A stretch of 64,000 nt of DNA from Dipteris shenzhenensis (Eukaryota; Polypodiophyta; Polypodiopsida; Gleicheniales): assembly GCA_047967505.1 (NCBI GenBank), contig CM106541.1; one strand, given 5' to 3'. Position 1 is the first letter of the stretch; the number at the start of each line of letters is the position of its first letter. Under the pieces are notes generated by a model. The model was not told where the DNA came from, ran no database searches, and worked only from the letters and a program-made list of their open reading frames with translations. Of the stretch, positions 22,780 to 35,631 are shown piece after piece. A program made the translations under genes and the position numbers.

Positions 22780-25600
22780 TAAACATTTCTCTATTGCCTC
22801 AAGACCTCGTAGATAATGTTTTTAACCATCTTGTGAAGTAGTATGTAGCTACAAGCTATAGACTTGTCTAGACGATCCCAAAGCAGAAATGGGCACCATA
22901 AAGTCTCCCACTTCCCAAAGGGGAGGAGAATTAGAAGGAAGAAAGAGTCTCGATTTGATTCTCTTTCTAATTTCCTCCTTGGCAAGCATCACAAGTATCA
23001 ATTGGCTATCTTTTATCATAGTCAACAATACCTACTAAGAGAATTTTCCAGCTGTTGATTGCTTAGAGTAATGCCCTCCATAGGCAGTCATGGAATTTCT
23101 TGAGGATATCATCTAAGGCCACACATTTCTAAAGATTCCTTGAAGAGGTCTTCAATGCAATGCTCGATAACAATGAAGTTTTGATATTGCAAGGCTAGCT
23201 TGCATTTTTAATTTCAGTTGGATTCCCTAGGAATATTACTAATCTAGAAGTAAGTACAACATTGCATACTCTAGGATTTTCTCAATCCAAAGTAGACCTT
23301 CTTTAAGCACGTGAACTTAGTTGCTCTTGTTGTCATCATCTTTGGGCACGGTTGCCTCATCTTGCTATTTATTTCTTCATCATCAATGGTGGATACCTAG
23401 CACTCTAGCATAGATTGCAACCAAGAGGATTTATTCTTTAATTCATAAGTGAACATCTAGAGGAGCACAATCCACTTCATCAAAATAAAGCAGGAGGTCT
23501 AATCTTGTTGAACATAAGATGAATACTTCTTTTAGACAAATATCACTCCTTTCATTCATATGATGTAGTGTCTAATCTTTTGGGTGGCAGATAGTATTGC
23601 TAAGAGTTCAGCATGGCCATATTGGGCTTTTGCCAAAAGTAATGTTTGATAGTAGCAAACTATCAGATGATGTAGTCTGTCCTATAATGTGGCTACAAAG
23701 GCATTTGAGACACTATCGTGGCCAACAAGCTACCATCAAAGCACTATGGTGGATGGGAAGATGTAGAGTTATTGTTCATAATAGGTACTCTCACAAGCAT
23801 TCTTTACATTTCCTCAAATGCTAGCTCTTGCTTAGAATACCACTAACAATCTTGATCCTTCTTTAGTATCTTAATGAAGTGCAAAGCTCGAGCTACATAA
23901 TCCAAAATTGAAACTTTGGTAATAACATATCCTACTACCAAAGCTATGGAGATGCTATGTATTGCAAGGAATTAGAAGTTTTGAGATGTGCTAGACCTTG
24001 TTAGAGTCAGCTACTACTACCAATACTCCACATCCTATGTGATCTTTGCTCTCAAAGTCTTAGGGTTGACAACTGCTCAATACCTTCCTTAGATTATGGG
24101 AATTTTCACTTTTGTACCCCAATTTTTGATTATCGTGATCTCAAATCCCCAATCATGCAACACCTTGGCATTTTTCAATCGAGGTCTACCTAACAAGATT
24201 GGATATATATCTACAAAAAAATGACAATCAAAGTTACTATGCATTGTATCCCTTCTATGGTGATGATGACATCTTGAAGTATCCTTTGGGATCCATGAGT
24301 CATCATCACTGATCTACCATATGTACTAAAAAAGGAGAAGGTTTCAAATTCTTAAGCTTTAGTCACTCGGCCACATCCTTCGGAGATGATATTAACTCTT
24401 GAGCTTTCAAATTCTTAAGCTTTAGTCACTCGGCCACATCCTTTGAGATGATATTAACTCCTGAGTCACCATCCACAATCACACCAAAAACACTCTACTT
24501 TTTATCTTGGTAATGACAACCAAAAGTTTCTCATCCACTACTCATATATCAATGAGAAGAATGCTAGCTAGAGAATCTGTGACTGAGGGTTGTTCCTCGG
24601 TAGAAGAACTCTTAGCAATAATGTGGAAAGCTTCAATAACTCACCATTGTGGTATAGATTGTCATATTGAAGAAGGTTTCCCATGCTTCATCTTTGAACT
24701 AGGTTCCTCAATGATACTTGGCTTGGTTCAAGACTTGCTTGTTGAGGCTTCACCTAACTTAGTTGATGGCAGAGCCAACTATGGTTTTGATGGAAAATTC
24801 ACTATAGTTCTTTCCCTTTTTCTTCCCTAGCAAGCTTAGCTGCCACTTATTTCTTATTGGATCTTGACCTAGCTAACATGTTTGGGACTTATTGGTTGTA
24901 GTCATGCTGCTCTAACCTAGGTAGGACTTGCAACTCAATGAACAACTAGAGTTGAATGGTCACCTGGTCCATGTCAGTAACTCCCACTATGGTTATGGTT
25001 GTCGTGCGTTTAACCTAGTATGGGGACATTGCAAGGTCGAGTAGTTGTAGGTGGTTGCTTGTGCATCAATATATCTTCCAAATGGACTCACCTTCCACCA
25101 ACCAGTGTGAACCTCATAGCAGGTGGACCAATTGGTGCATCCCATCCATAGTTTTTCTCTACCTCCATTGTACAAGCATATCTTCTTTGTCTTAATTCTG
25201 GCTCCAAGTTTTGTCTGGCCTTAGGACTTGCATGACACCTTTTAGGTTGTAGATTGCACTCCTGGCTCAACTCATGGAGAAAGGTTTTATGAGACAACTC
25301 AAAACTATGTCTTTCTGTGGATGAATGCTTGGATTGTTTATACCACCACCTTGAAAGGACATAGCATTAATATAATGATAGGACTACCGATAGCATGCCA
25401 TTGATCACGTAGAAATATTTCTTGGTTCGTCATGAGTTTTTTGCTTATAAAAGGCTTGCAAGAACCAAAATCTCTCTTCATTTGGCAAGGTTATAGCCCA
25501 TAGCTCTTGTTCCTATTGTGTTAAGGTAAGGTAGAACACAATTGACTCTTGAGAGGATGAGGGTGAGGAAATTTGTTCATTGTGGTTACGAAAGTTGTCG
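22780..25600 (-). mobile_element. Ty3/gypsy retrotransposon relic with internal deletion
   Basis: On the minus strand, a protease-end motif (LLGRPRLKNAKVLHDWG) lies at about 24190-24130. It is followed by the start of an RNase H block (WYSKQELAFEEM) near 23870-23820 and an integrase zinc-binding region (YGGHYSKQSTAGK, then TCDACQ) at about 23080-22970. Sequence like the integrase core linker (LPFGKWETL, DRLDKSIACSY) extends to 22800. Only about 300 bp separate protease and RNase H, so most of the RT is missing. Frames are heavily broken, and no LTR pair was identified. Confidence 0.65.
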
Positions 25601-25699
25601 ACTGCTCAGATATTGGGGTGAGGGTTTACTACAACTACAAGCCAACAAATGTGATGGAGAATAGGGGGGAAGACTGAGGTAATGAGATTTCAAAGAGGT

Positions 25700-28170
25700 T
25701 ATTATTTTTCATTTTTTGAATATAAATTCTAGTACAACTTGCACACACCGCACTTTATATTTGTGTGAGGTGCCAGTTGTATCTAAGAGATTATATTGAC
25801 ATGTCTTTATGCTTCTAGGCTTTTATAAGTATGGAGACAATATATAAATGCATAGTATACTAAAGTACAAAGAAAGAGTGACCTTCAAGTAGCAGAAAAG
25901 TTACAACTATAGCTTAAAAAAGAGAGGCCTCAGTTGTTCATACTATGCACAATGTGGTTGATAACCCGTTGAATGGAGTTGTTAATGCTAATGCAAGTCA
26001 AAATGAAGCTCCACAACCACAAGTGCATGAAACATCTTCCTTGCATAATTCTCATGAGATTTGTAGGTTAAGGTACGTGTAGAGCCTTTGTTAAGGGTTC
26101 TCAAGCAATACATTCGTATAGAATGGGAATTTGCAATCAATTTGTGTGACTATGTTGAATGTAGATGCAAAATTTTTCGTGAGGAGAAATTTACAAGTGC
26201 CCTCATACGAGGGGTCAACTACTTGGCTCTACAAATAAATCTATTGCACTTTGTCATGTCTTGGTTAGCAATTATATCTATGGTCACGTATGAATTACAA
26301 ATAGTACGCAAGGTATTTTGCATGCATAAATTCAAGCACATGACAAATTTAATATCAATGCATGGAGCATATAAGATTTCACAATTCAAGCACATGTAAC
26401 ATTTAATCTCATTGCATGCAACATTTTACATAATAGGATGCATGATGCAACATGATGATGATGCAATCCACATGATGCCACAAGATATGATGCATGAGGA
26501 TGCTACATCAATAAGATACAACATGATCCAACGTGATATGATGCATGACCTACATGATGATGCATAACAATGCTATATGATAAGATGCAACATGATGTTA
26601 CTAAAGGATATGATGCATGATGATGCTACATGATAGACGTACAATCAATTCCAGGAAAAATTTATTGCTTATAAATGCTGAATTACAATAGAACTTACAT
26701 GTCCATGAGATACAAAACATGCATAAATCAAAATGCATGCATGCAACATGATACAAAATGCATGTATGCAACATGATAAGGAATGCATGCATGCAACTTA
26801 ATACAAAATGCATGCACACATGCAAAAGGGAGAGTCTAGGCACCTGCACCTCAAGAGTCATCTCATCTAGCCCCTAGACTTGGCTATGCCTTGGGGGTGG
26901 GGCTTAAAATAAGAGAGGAAAACTAACTCTCAAAAGTAACACCTCAAGAGTCATCTCATCTAGCCCCTAGACTTGGCTATGCCCTAGGGGTTGGGGATTA
27001 AGATAAGAGAGGAAAAGTAACTCTCAAATCAAAAGCATCAAGAATTACCAGGTAGGCTTCTTATGTAGATGGGGCAGTGCAGCAATATTACCCCATCAGT
27101 AGTATTCTTGTTACTATCACTTATAGAACCATTGCAAATGGTCCAATATCATACCAAGTTTACCATCCGTATTTATGCCTTTGTAGGTGGTACTGCTGGT
27201 TCTATATATTGACGGTACATTTAACATCTATCAACAGTATTGTTTGCATCTACCGTTGCTAGTAATAGAGCCATTGTGGACAGTCCAATATCCTACCAAG
27301 TTTACCATCGGTATTTATGCCTTTATAGGTGGTAGTGCTAGTTCTACATCGATAAGCTTCCATATACTGATTGTAAATTTAACATTTATTGATAGTATTG
27401 TTTGCACTATTGGCAATAGATTGTTGGTTTCCAAATTTTTGATATTGGGCAAATTTTAATCATTGTGTTGGTCGCCCTTCACTTTATCTTGTAACCTTTT
27501 GAATTCATTTTGAGTAGGGCTCCTCATGTGTAGCCATAATAAGTAATTGCCCAAAATACTATGATGATCGCATATCCTTTGGAAATATATACATATATTA
27601 TGGATGCTAGACATGAATTATGGATTCTAGATTTTGGGTTTTGAGTTCTATGGAATGGGTACACTTGTTCCAAGTTCTTGATCTAGTTGTTTGGGATTCG
27701 TGTTTACTTGGATTCTAGATTTCACGAGGATTACATATACAGATACTCACATGCACTTTTGTGTGCTTTACATACATGACCATTATTTTCATGCGTTACA
27801 AGAAACCTCCAAAAAAACATTAGCATCCCATATAATCATTCTTATTTGGCATCCTGAAGATGTTCTTGGTAGACAAACTCACCTACCATCATCCCACAAT
27901 GCACAAACTTGGAAGTTACAATGCCACCTTAAGGAAGATGGGTTTCAATGCTTACCTTTAAACTTTGTAGGTGGTTTACTCACTTGCTACGAACCCACAT
28001 TGACAAGCTTACAATGCCATCCTAGGGAAGATAGAACTTGATGCCTATGTACAGAGGTTGCAGTAGATGAACTCACGTACCACCATCTGATAATGCACAA
28101 AGCTAGAACTTATAATGCCATACTGGGGAAGACAAGCTTCAATGCCATCTATATTTGTGTTACCACTTCA
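25700..28170. repeat. Region of degenerate tandem repeats, no gene seen
   Basis: Contents: a series of ATGATGCAACATGAT-like words at 26430-26640 and ATGCATGC-rich repeats at 26725-26825; a duplication of about 93 bp at 26847 and 26940; a diverged duplication of about 140 bp (27121-27250 and 27264-27405); and three diverged units containing 'acaatgcca...gaag' at 27880-28160. No protein domain was recognised. Confidence 0.6.
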
Positions 28171-28269
28171 TCAAAATTTTAAATAATTCATAAGCCTATT
28201 AATAATTTTTTGGGAAAAATAATCAATGCTACACAAGTTCAAATGGATATAACACGATTGTGTGCATCT

Positions 28270-28300
<31 letters not shown>
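28270..28300. repeat. (GT)n microsatellite
   Basis: An uninterrupted GT dinucleotide run. Confidence 0.95.
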
Positions 28301-28301
<1 letters not shown>

Positions 28302-28767
28302 TTGTTAGGAGCAACGCAATAATGAAGCAACAATGCGAGAAGCGGAATGCATAAAATACACAATACAAAAAGTGCATAAAATGGAAGAGACGCCGATATA
28401 AGTGGTTCACCCAGCGTAGGCTAAGTCCATGGAGAAACATCCAATCTTATGTCTTTCTTATCCAGCAAGTGAAAAGATACAAGATACAAGTAGTATATCC
28501 ACTACTTTTTTGCTATGTGAGCGACACCCTTATCTTACAATTTTGACCACACAACTCATAAGTAACTCATGCACCAATTTTCATGTATTTTTGGCTTTGG
28601 GGGCATGTCGCTGGCCCCCTTGGGAACTCCTCGATGATGTCCTAGGGGGGGTGTTGCCCCCCCCACCCCTTCACAGAATGGGTATAAGCACACCTGGGTC
28701 CAAAGCACAGCAACACAAAATAACCTTTGAAAAAAGATCAGGCTCCACATACAACATGTGTATGTGG

Positions 28768-28807
28768 AGAGAAGAGAGAGAGAGAGAGAGAGAGTGGGGG
28801 GGGGGGG
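28768..28807. repeat. (GA)n followed by a G run
   Basis: A GA dinucleotide run leads into a run of about 12 G interrupted once. Confidence 0.93.
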
Positions 28808-31800
28808 CATGCACACACATACACATAGACACACCAACTTCATTAAGGTCTTGAGAATGCAAAAATGATACCAATTAAAAGTATAAATACGTGGGTTCAA
28901 GAGTGAAACTCTCTCACAGACAAAAAATAAACAATATCCTTAACCATAGGCTAGAGAATGAGAAATCGTTATCAAGAACTATCTATCTTAATGGTTGTCA
29001 ATCTACTAGTATGAGGCATGAAGAGTCTCCACACTTCAAAATTGGTAATGTGAATATTTCTAAGTGCATGTTGATAATGACTTGCTTTGATGGATTAGAT
29101 CCAAGTAAGGGTTGCAAAGTTGTTTGAGAACTATGGTACCCTCCTTGAATAGGATGGTTGTATGCACTAGGACATGTGGATCAAGTGATATGAATGAGGG
29201 GCTAGTCTAAAAAAAGAAAGAATATGTTGGTTTCTTTATTAACATGGACAACATTTTGTCATTGTTAAAAAGATACCATTTCAAAAGGTCCCATTGCGTC
29301 TGAGAATATGTTTTGTATCTAATAAAGTAAAAATCACCCAAAGGCAAAATCATCTAAAAATTAACATAAATACTAGGGAAATTTTTATAGTCTATTATTT
29401 TCATTTTTGGATTTTTTTATGTCTTTTGATTATACATCTAAAACTAATCAAAAAGATCTAATATGTGACATGGTAAGAGTAATTAAATAGTGCCATTTTA
29501 TTATCCTCTACTAAAGAGATGTAGCTTATGTGGGATTCTCAAGAGTAAGAGCGCAAGCCCATTCTAATAAAAGGCAATGAGGAGTTTCTAATATGAAAGT
29601 AGCATTTTAATCTCTTTATATATCATACCCTAGATGAATTGCAAATTTTGACTTGCATATTTATGGCTCCATGCAAAGCAATGCACACTAGAAGCCACGC
29701 AGATGACATCCATAAAGTATCTCCTTGATTGCGTGGTCCACAACAACTCAAAGCAAGCTTCCCATTCTCAATCAAAGAGCTCGAAGATTCTTCCCAAGTT
29801 GATGCTTTCTAGTTACTAAAACCAATGCAAATCGAAGGTTGTCCTACAACATCTCCTAAAGGATGGGAGAGAGAGAGAGAGTCTACAATTCTTACATTTT
29901 CATTCTTAGAGAGTAGATTTGCAGCATACCAATACCTACACAAAATGCATAGTTACTAAGACCCCCAAATTAGTTTTTTGCAGTCGACAAACAAGCATAG
30001 AAGATTCATGCATATTCATGTGTTCTTTTTTATCTCTCGATAAATTTAGTGCTATGAGACCTCTAAAATTCCCGAAAGCTATCCATAGAGCATGGAAAAG
30101 GAAAGACCTAAAGTACTAGTAGCTTGTAAGACTTCCTAGGCAAATCTAGGGGAAACTCTTTAAGTAAAATTGTTATTATATACATAAGCCAATGTCTAGG
30201 GTATCAAGATCATATAAAATAAGAAGATGCAATCCTAGTAATGCAATACTTTCTATCCATCCATCATTATATTAAGGCCTCACATCATGCCATTGCTAAT
30301 CCATATCAACAAATCCATGGTTTCTTGAAATAGTTGCAAGAATATATCATTAATACCCAAAGGATCTTGCATCATCTTTTGATGAAAGTGACTAAGTCTC
30401 AAGACTTTCTATAAGAGTATTATCATCTCATACATTAACACATGCCAATCCGTTATTGCAAGAATATACAATTGATACCCAAGGGATCTTGCATCATCTT
30501 TCGGTAAGACTAACCAACTCTTTATAGGAAGATTATCATCTTAGACACCACCTCTAAAAAATGGCGTAAGTGATAGCATATTAGCTATTAAAAAATTGTC
30601 AAAGTGACGCAAGATCAATCCACTATAGCTAGGTGCCTGGTACATATATCCTAAATGTTAAATGCATTCAATTTGCTATAGGTATGAAACAAGGATTCTC
30701 TTTTCTACTTGATGAATTAATTAGTCCTTATTTGAATTTTAGGAGCTTTTATTTAGTTTGAGAGCTCATAAGTTCATCTAGAATTAATGAAAGTTTCATA
30801 TTATATCAAGGTAAGAGCTTCAAATGGAAAAAAATTAAAATGTGTCCAATGAGGCCTTTAATACTTTAGCAAAGATCTTGAATAGTACATGTATAAATAC
30901 TTTAAAGCTAAAGAAGCATGGTGACCCAACTATGGTCCACATATAATGCTCACATATGTAGCTATCAGAGTATCAAAGAGAAGGGACTTTAGCTCTACTT
31001 TGTTGAAGGTTACGTGGAAACCATTAGATCACAAACATTCTATAAAGCATTCAAGCATGCACTTATAATTACAAGCTAGCACCTAGAAAATTTAAAAACC
31101 ACCGGATTCTAATATGCCATTGCCTCTACCTGGTGTGAGTATTATTGTATGCATAAGATAGAAAATTCAACGAATCTATAATTGAAATATGTATGGCTCC
31201 CCTAGTGAGTGTAAAGGGCGTATTAATTAATTAGTATGTGCCCAACCCCCGTGATGAAAATTTAACGTAAGCATAGTAGCCCGATTAGAGATAAGCTTTC
31301 AACAATGAAACCTTCCATTCCGCCCGACCAAAAAATCTATCTTCTAGCAATATCTGTGGTTGCTCCCTACTCCCTTTCATTTCCTCTTGCTCCCCTCTTC
31401 CTCATTTTTCCACTCCCTCCCTGATCACTTCCTCCCTACTGCCCTTTCATTTCCTCCTACTGTCATTCGAATATTGTGTTGAGACAAGGGCCAGAAGGCT
31501 AGGATAGAGAGAGATATTGAGAGATGGGAGTTGTGCGGAGGGGGAGAGAGGGATGGAGATGAAGATAGGAGAGAGGGGGAGAAGTTGCTATGAGAGAGAG
31601 GCAGACTGAGGGGTTGAGCAAAGGGAGAGAGCTCACGAGTGAAAGGCATGAGAGGGGAGGGCAAAGAGAGCTAGCGAGAGAAGAAAATGGAAATTTAAGT
31701 GACGGCATGAAGAATGGAGGGGAGGTGAAATTTGTGGACATACCTTGCAATGGGGCTTGTCAGAATGGAGGCAAATCTGTGGGCTTGTCAGAATGGAGGG

Positions 31801-33020
31801 GAGGTGAGATTTATATTGGAGAGCATACCTTGGAATTAGGCTTGTCACTGAGGAGATCTAGAGTGACATAAATCCAGGCAAGGGAGAGAGTAGAGATGTG
31901 GTAATCGGAGAGGGAGGCAACAAGGAATTGAGGGGGAAGAAGTAGAATGTGTCGGTGACATCTTGGCTAGTGAGGCTCAGGAGAATTTGTTGGACACTAG
32001 GGTGGGGGGGGGGAATGTGAGCATAGGAATGGGAGCAGAGATTGGTGGAGATGAGGGGAAGGCCAATGGAGGAGGTGGCATCGTAAGGAGGGAGGAGAGC
32101 GGAGGCGGGCGAGGGTTGAGACTTAGGTTAGTTAGGTTGATCTAATAATTTGTGTGTTTAAACTATTTAATGAATTGATTCAAGCTAAGCAGCAATTAGG
32201 AGGCATAAATTGAATTGTTTAGGTGGGTGGGCATAAATTGTTTAGTTGTATAAATTGTGTATGAACTATGTAAGAACTGTTTAGGTGGGTGGGTGGCAAT
32301 TAAAATTAATCATTGAAATAACCTAGTACAACTTGTAAAATATCTACCAATGAAGACTTGACACATCATTAAACCAAATAGCAAGTTCATGGATACATAC
32401 ATCATTTCACCATCTTATCCCCAAAAATAATTTTCATACAAACTAATAGAGCATGAACACTTCCCTTTACTTATTATTCCTGACACAAATGAGTATTAAA
32501 ATCCATGTTTAGTGACATTAAGTTAAAGTGTTTCCCAACATGGCGAAACCATAGCCTATAGATTACTCTAGGAAACACTTAGATATTAGCTATAAAACAA
32601 CCAATCATGATGATCTTCCCATTGGAGGGATCCATAAAGTCTCCAATGTAATGGGGGAATGGATGGACTAACTGAAGTAGATCTTTGGGGGATTAAGTGA
32701 TGTTGGTGGATCAAAGTATTATAGGATTGCAAGAATTGTTCTAAATTCACACAAAGTGCAATACATAACATATAGAAAATATTTGACTATCTCTATGCTA
32801 GCAAAAAGGTTGAAAACTTGAACTTTGATGGAATGGTCTAATTTCAAATCTACAGATTGTTAGAAATCATGTGAGTGCAAATGGAGAGGAGCTCACAAGA
32901 GGGATGAAGAGATAAGGTGGTGAGCCACAGAATAGAATTGACACACAAGATCTTATTAATTATAACCTTATCAAAGGGAAGGCTAGAATGATCCACACCA
33001 TAAAAGAGGGGTGACCATCC
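28808..33020. other. Intergenic DNA, no gene seen
   Basis: No conserved coding motif was found. A diverged pair lies at 30334-30390 and 30456-30511 ('ttgcaagaatata...ggatcttgcatcatctt'). A strongly purine-rich stretch (GA-rich on the + strand) covers about 31490-32120; its open frames are low-complexity and not supported as genes. Confidence 0.55.
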
Positions 33021-33025
33021 ATTAA

Positions 33026-33146
33026 ATAGGAACCAAGTCTCCACCATCACTGACCCCATCTAATCTCCACATCCACCAATCACGAAGAAGTAGATTTACA
33101 CCAATCCTATTATCCCGATGTACAAATCTCAACACTCCCCCTCAAT
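33026..33146 (-). repeat. Polypurine tract and start of an LTR, minus strand
   Basis: Read on the minus strand, ATTGAGGGGGAG is followed at 33134 by TGTTGAGATTTGTACATC, the standard arrangement of a polypurine tract and a copia-type 3' LTR start. The LTR interior is similar to 39178-39290. The far LTR end and the element's coding region were not found. Confidence 0.55.
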
Positions 33147-34055
33147 ACAAAAGGGTTGGAGTATTGTAGGTGATATCAACTAAGGTACAAGCATTTATCA
33201 TTTATACAAGGTTTTGGGTGGTAATTTGAAGACATGGTGTTAACACAACTCACTACATCAATGTCTCTACATATCACATACATAAATCCATATATGATGT
33301 TATAGAAAGGCCTTACCAATGTCATATGTCATGACATGGCAGTGTCTACAAGAGATATATCATGTGCATGAGCATGAAAACATAATAAGAGTCGACACAT
33401 CCATCACTACAATAGTGATTTATCCAAAGAATCCCATATATCGAGACTTCCTCTAAATGACGGAGGAATCTATTATTAACATGTAGCAAAATATCAGTGT
33501 GAGCTAGCACATCTTCCTCCGAATCAAAGGCACTCTCAGGATCAGATAATCTTCCATGTGGCAATAGTCTCTTTATTAATAAGAGACTATTTGATTGAAG
33601 TTTGCCATATAAAAAGTATCTTGCCAATGGAAATATCTTGGACCATTGACGCCCAAGAAAGAAGAAAAAATTACCGCAAAAGAAAACCATCCTTTTTCAA
33701 ATAATTGCCTTAAATTGTAAAAAGAATGACCTTGATCGAAGATATTGAGGTACAATATAAACTGCCAGTAAAAGACGTACAAGAACCCTATTTGTAATTG
33801 CCTAAGGCTTCAACGAATGCTGACATTATTTGGATACATAAACAATGGTCAAAAGATCAAGAGGGGCCAAAAAAATCCCAATTAACCGTATGGTTGACTT
33901 GGATGAGAACCTTAGAGAAAAAGAAATCTGATCTAAGGTTAGAAAATGTGCCACGCATCAACATAGGAGGACTCTTGAGAATCTTAGAAAGATAACATTG
34001 AAGGAAAGCTCAGAGATTCTGAGGCATCGACATATATATATATGTTTGTATGTGT
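33147..34055. other. Intergenic DNA, no gene seen
   Basis: It lies upstream (minus strand) of the polypurine tract at 33135-33146, but no RNase H or other retroelement motif was recognised. A short AT run is present near 34030-34045. Confidence 0.45.
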
Positions 34056-34451
34056 TGGAGCATGAACTGAACACTTTATTCATGAAGAATCCCAATATAT
34101 AGGCAAGAGAGTATACATCTTTGACATCATCAATGATCTTAGGATGGATTCCTTAGATCCTACCATCACTCCCTGATTCTCTCAATCACACCTAATAGAA
34201 CCTTCTACTCTAGCACACCTACACTCGCACACTCCTAGCGTAGAACTCCTAGCCCATAGGCACACACCCATACATCAATTTGTCCTTCATTTCCCTCTAC
34301 AAATTGATGACCTCATCCCTCAGCATTAGTACATGGGATGCTCCATGGCTTGCCCACCGTCATGTGGCAACACACATGGCCCCAACCTGTGACTCACTCC
34401 TAGGACTCTTGGTTTACAACTGGGAGATAGACAATGACTATGTATGAAAAT
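34056..34451 (-). other. Foreign 3' sequence fused to Copia B
   Basis: This segment takes the place expected for the Copia B 3' LTR but does not resemble it. On the minus strand it contains a TATA-like 'cctatatattggg', an 'aataaa' and an end in CCAACA, suggesting part of an unrelated LTR. A perfect 11-bp inverted repeat (catcaatttgt / acaaattgatg) with a 15-nt loop lies at 34273-34309. Confidence 0.4.
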
Positions 34452-35631
34452 ACCTCCAGCAAGTCTCTTTTAAGAGCCTTCGTGAAGATGTCTGTAGCAT
34501 TCTCTGTAGTCGGACAGTACACCAAGTCGACCTCTCCATTCATGATGAGCTCGCATACAAAGTGATATTGAATCTCAATGTGTTTTGTGCGAGCATGGAA
34601 CACAGGGTTCTTTGTGATCGCCATGCAACTCTGATTGTCACATGATAACTGCGTAGGCTTGTTTTGCACTGCACCCATGTCCCCTAAAATCCTCCTCAAT
34701 CACACTGTCTCGCAACAAGCAAAGCATGTTGATTTGTACTCGGCCTCGATAGAAGAAAAGAGCAACTATGGGTTGCTTCTTTCTGACCCATGACACAGCT
34801 CCATATCCAAGTGAGAAATGATAACCCGTCACTGATCTCTTGCTGTCCACGTCTCCTGCCCAATCCAAGTCACAGAATCCGGTCAAGATGTTGCCCTTGG
34901 TATAGGTGATGCCGTAATCAAGTGTGCCTTTGATGTATTTCAGCACCCGCATCCCTGCCCTCCAATGGTTCTCCCGGGACTTATTGAAAAACCTACTTAA
35001 TACACCAGTCGCAAAGCTGATGTCTAGCCACGTGTTGCACAAGTAAATCAAGCTGCCCACAAGCCTTCTGTACTTCGCTTCCTCCACCAGTGGTGATGAA
35101 TCCTCGTTTGAGAGCTTCACGTCAACCTCCATAGGGGTACCAACTGTCTTGCACTCAGCCATGCCAAATGCCTTCAATATCTCACCAGCATACTTCAGCT
35201 GTGAAATGAAGATCTGCTTCGGCTCTTGCCAAATTTCAATCCCCAAACAGAAATGCATCAGTCCGAGGTCTGTCATTTCAAACTCTTCCTAGAAAATGCT
35301 TTGTCTGCGAGATCATCTCTTCATGGTTCCCTGTTATAACAAGGTCGTCCACATAAAGGACCATGATCATACACCTGCCTCCTCTGAAGATATACAAATT
35401 TGCATCAGATGGGCTCCTCCTGAACCCGTTTTGCAAAAAGTAGCCATCAATTCGTTGATACCCTGCTCGTGGGACTTGTTTCAGCTCGTAAAGTGTCTTC
35501 TTCAGTTTACAGACTTTACCTTCTGAACCGAGGATCTCAAAACCTGGTGGTTGTTCCACGTATACCTCCTTCTTGAGATCTCTATTCAGAAAGACGAATT
35601 TTACATCCATTTGAAACACGGCCCAACTTCC
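34452..35631 (-). pseudogene. Copia B reverse transcriptase (C-terminal part) and RNase H
   Basis: Three frames cover this part: 35619-35278 (FQMDVKFVFLNRDLKKEVYV, LKKTLYELKQVPRAGYQR, catalytic YVDD), 35276-34638 (DLGLMHFCLGIEIWQEPKQI, then the start of RNase H), and 34699-34452 (QSCMAITKNPVFHARTKHI, ENATDIFTKAL). A TAG at about 35634 separates it from the upstream RT. Changes such as [11 protein letters not shown] to LYELKQVPRAG also mark decay. Confidence 0.88.

Noticed and set aside
28171-28900. Frames with runs of Thr-His or Ser-Leu.
   Set aside because: They are translations of GT and GA microsatellites.
31425-32145. Several overlapping frames of 60-93 codons in a purine-rich stretch.
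   Set aside because: Composition alone explains them (GA-rich on one strand gives Ser/Pro/Leu-rich or Arg/Glu/Gly-rich frames). No domain is seen.
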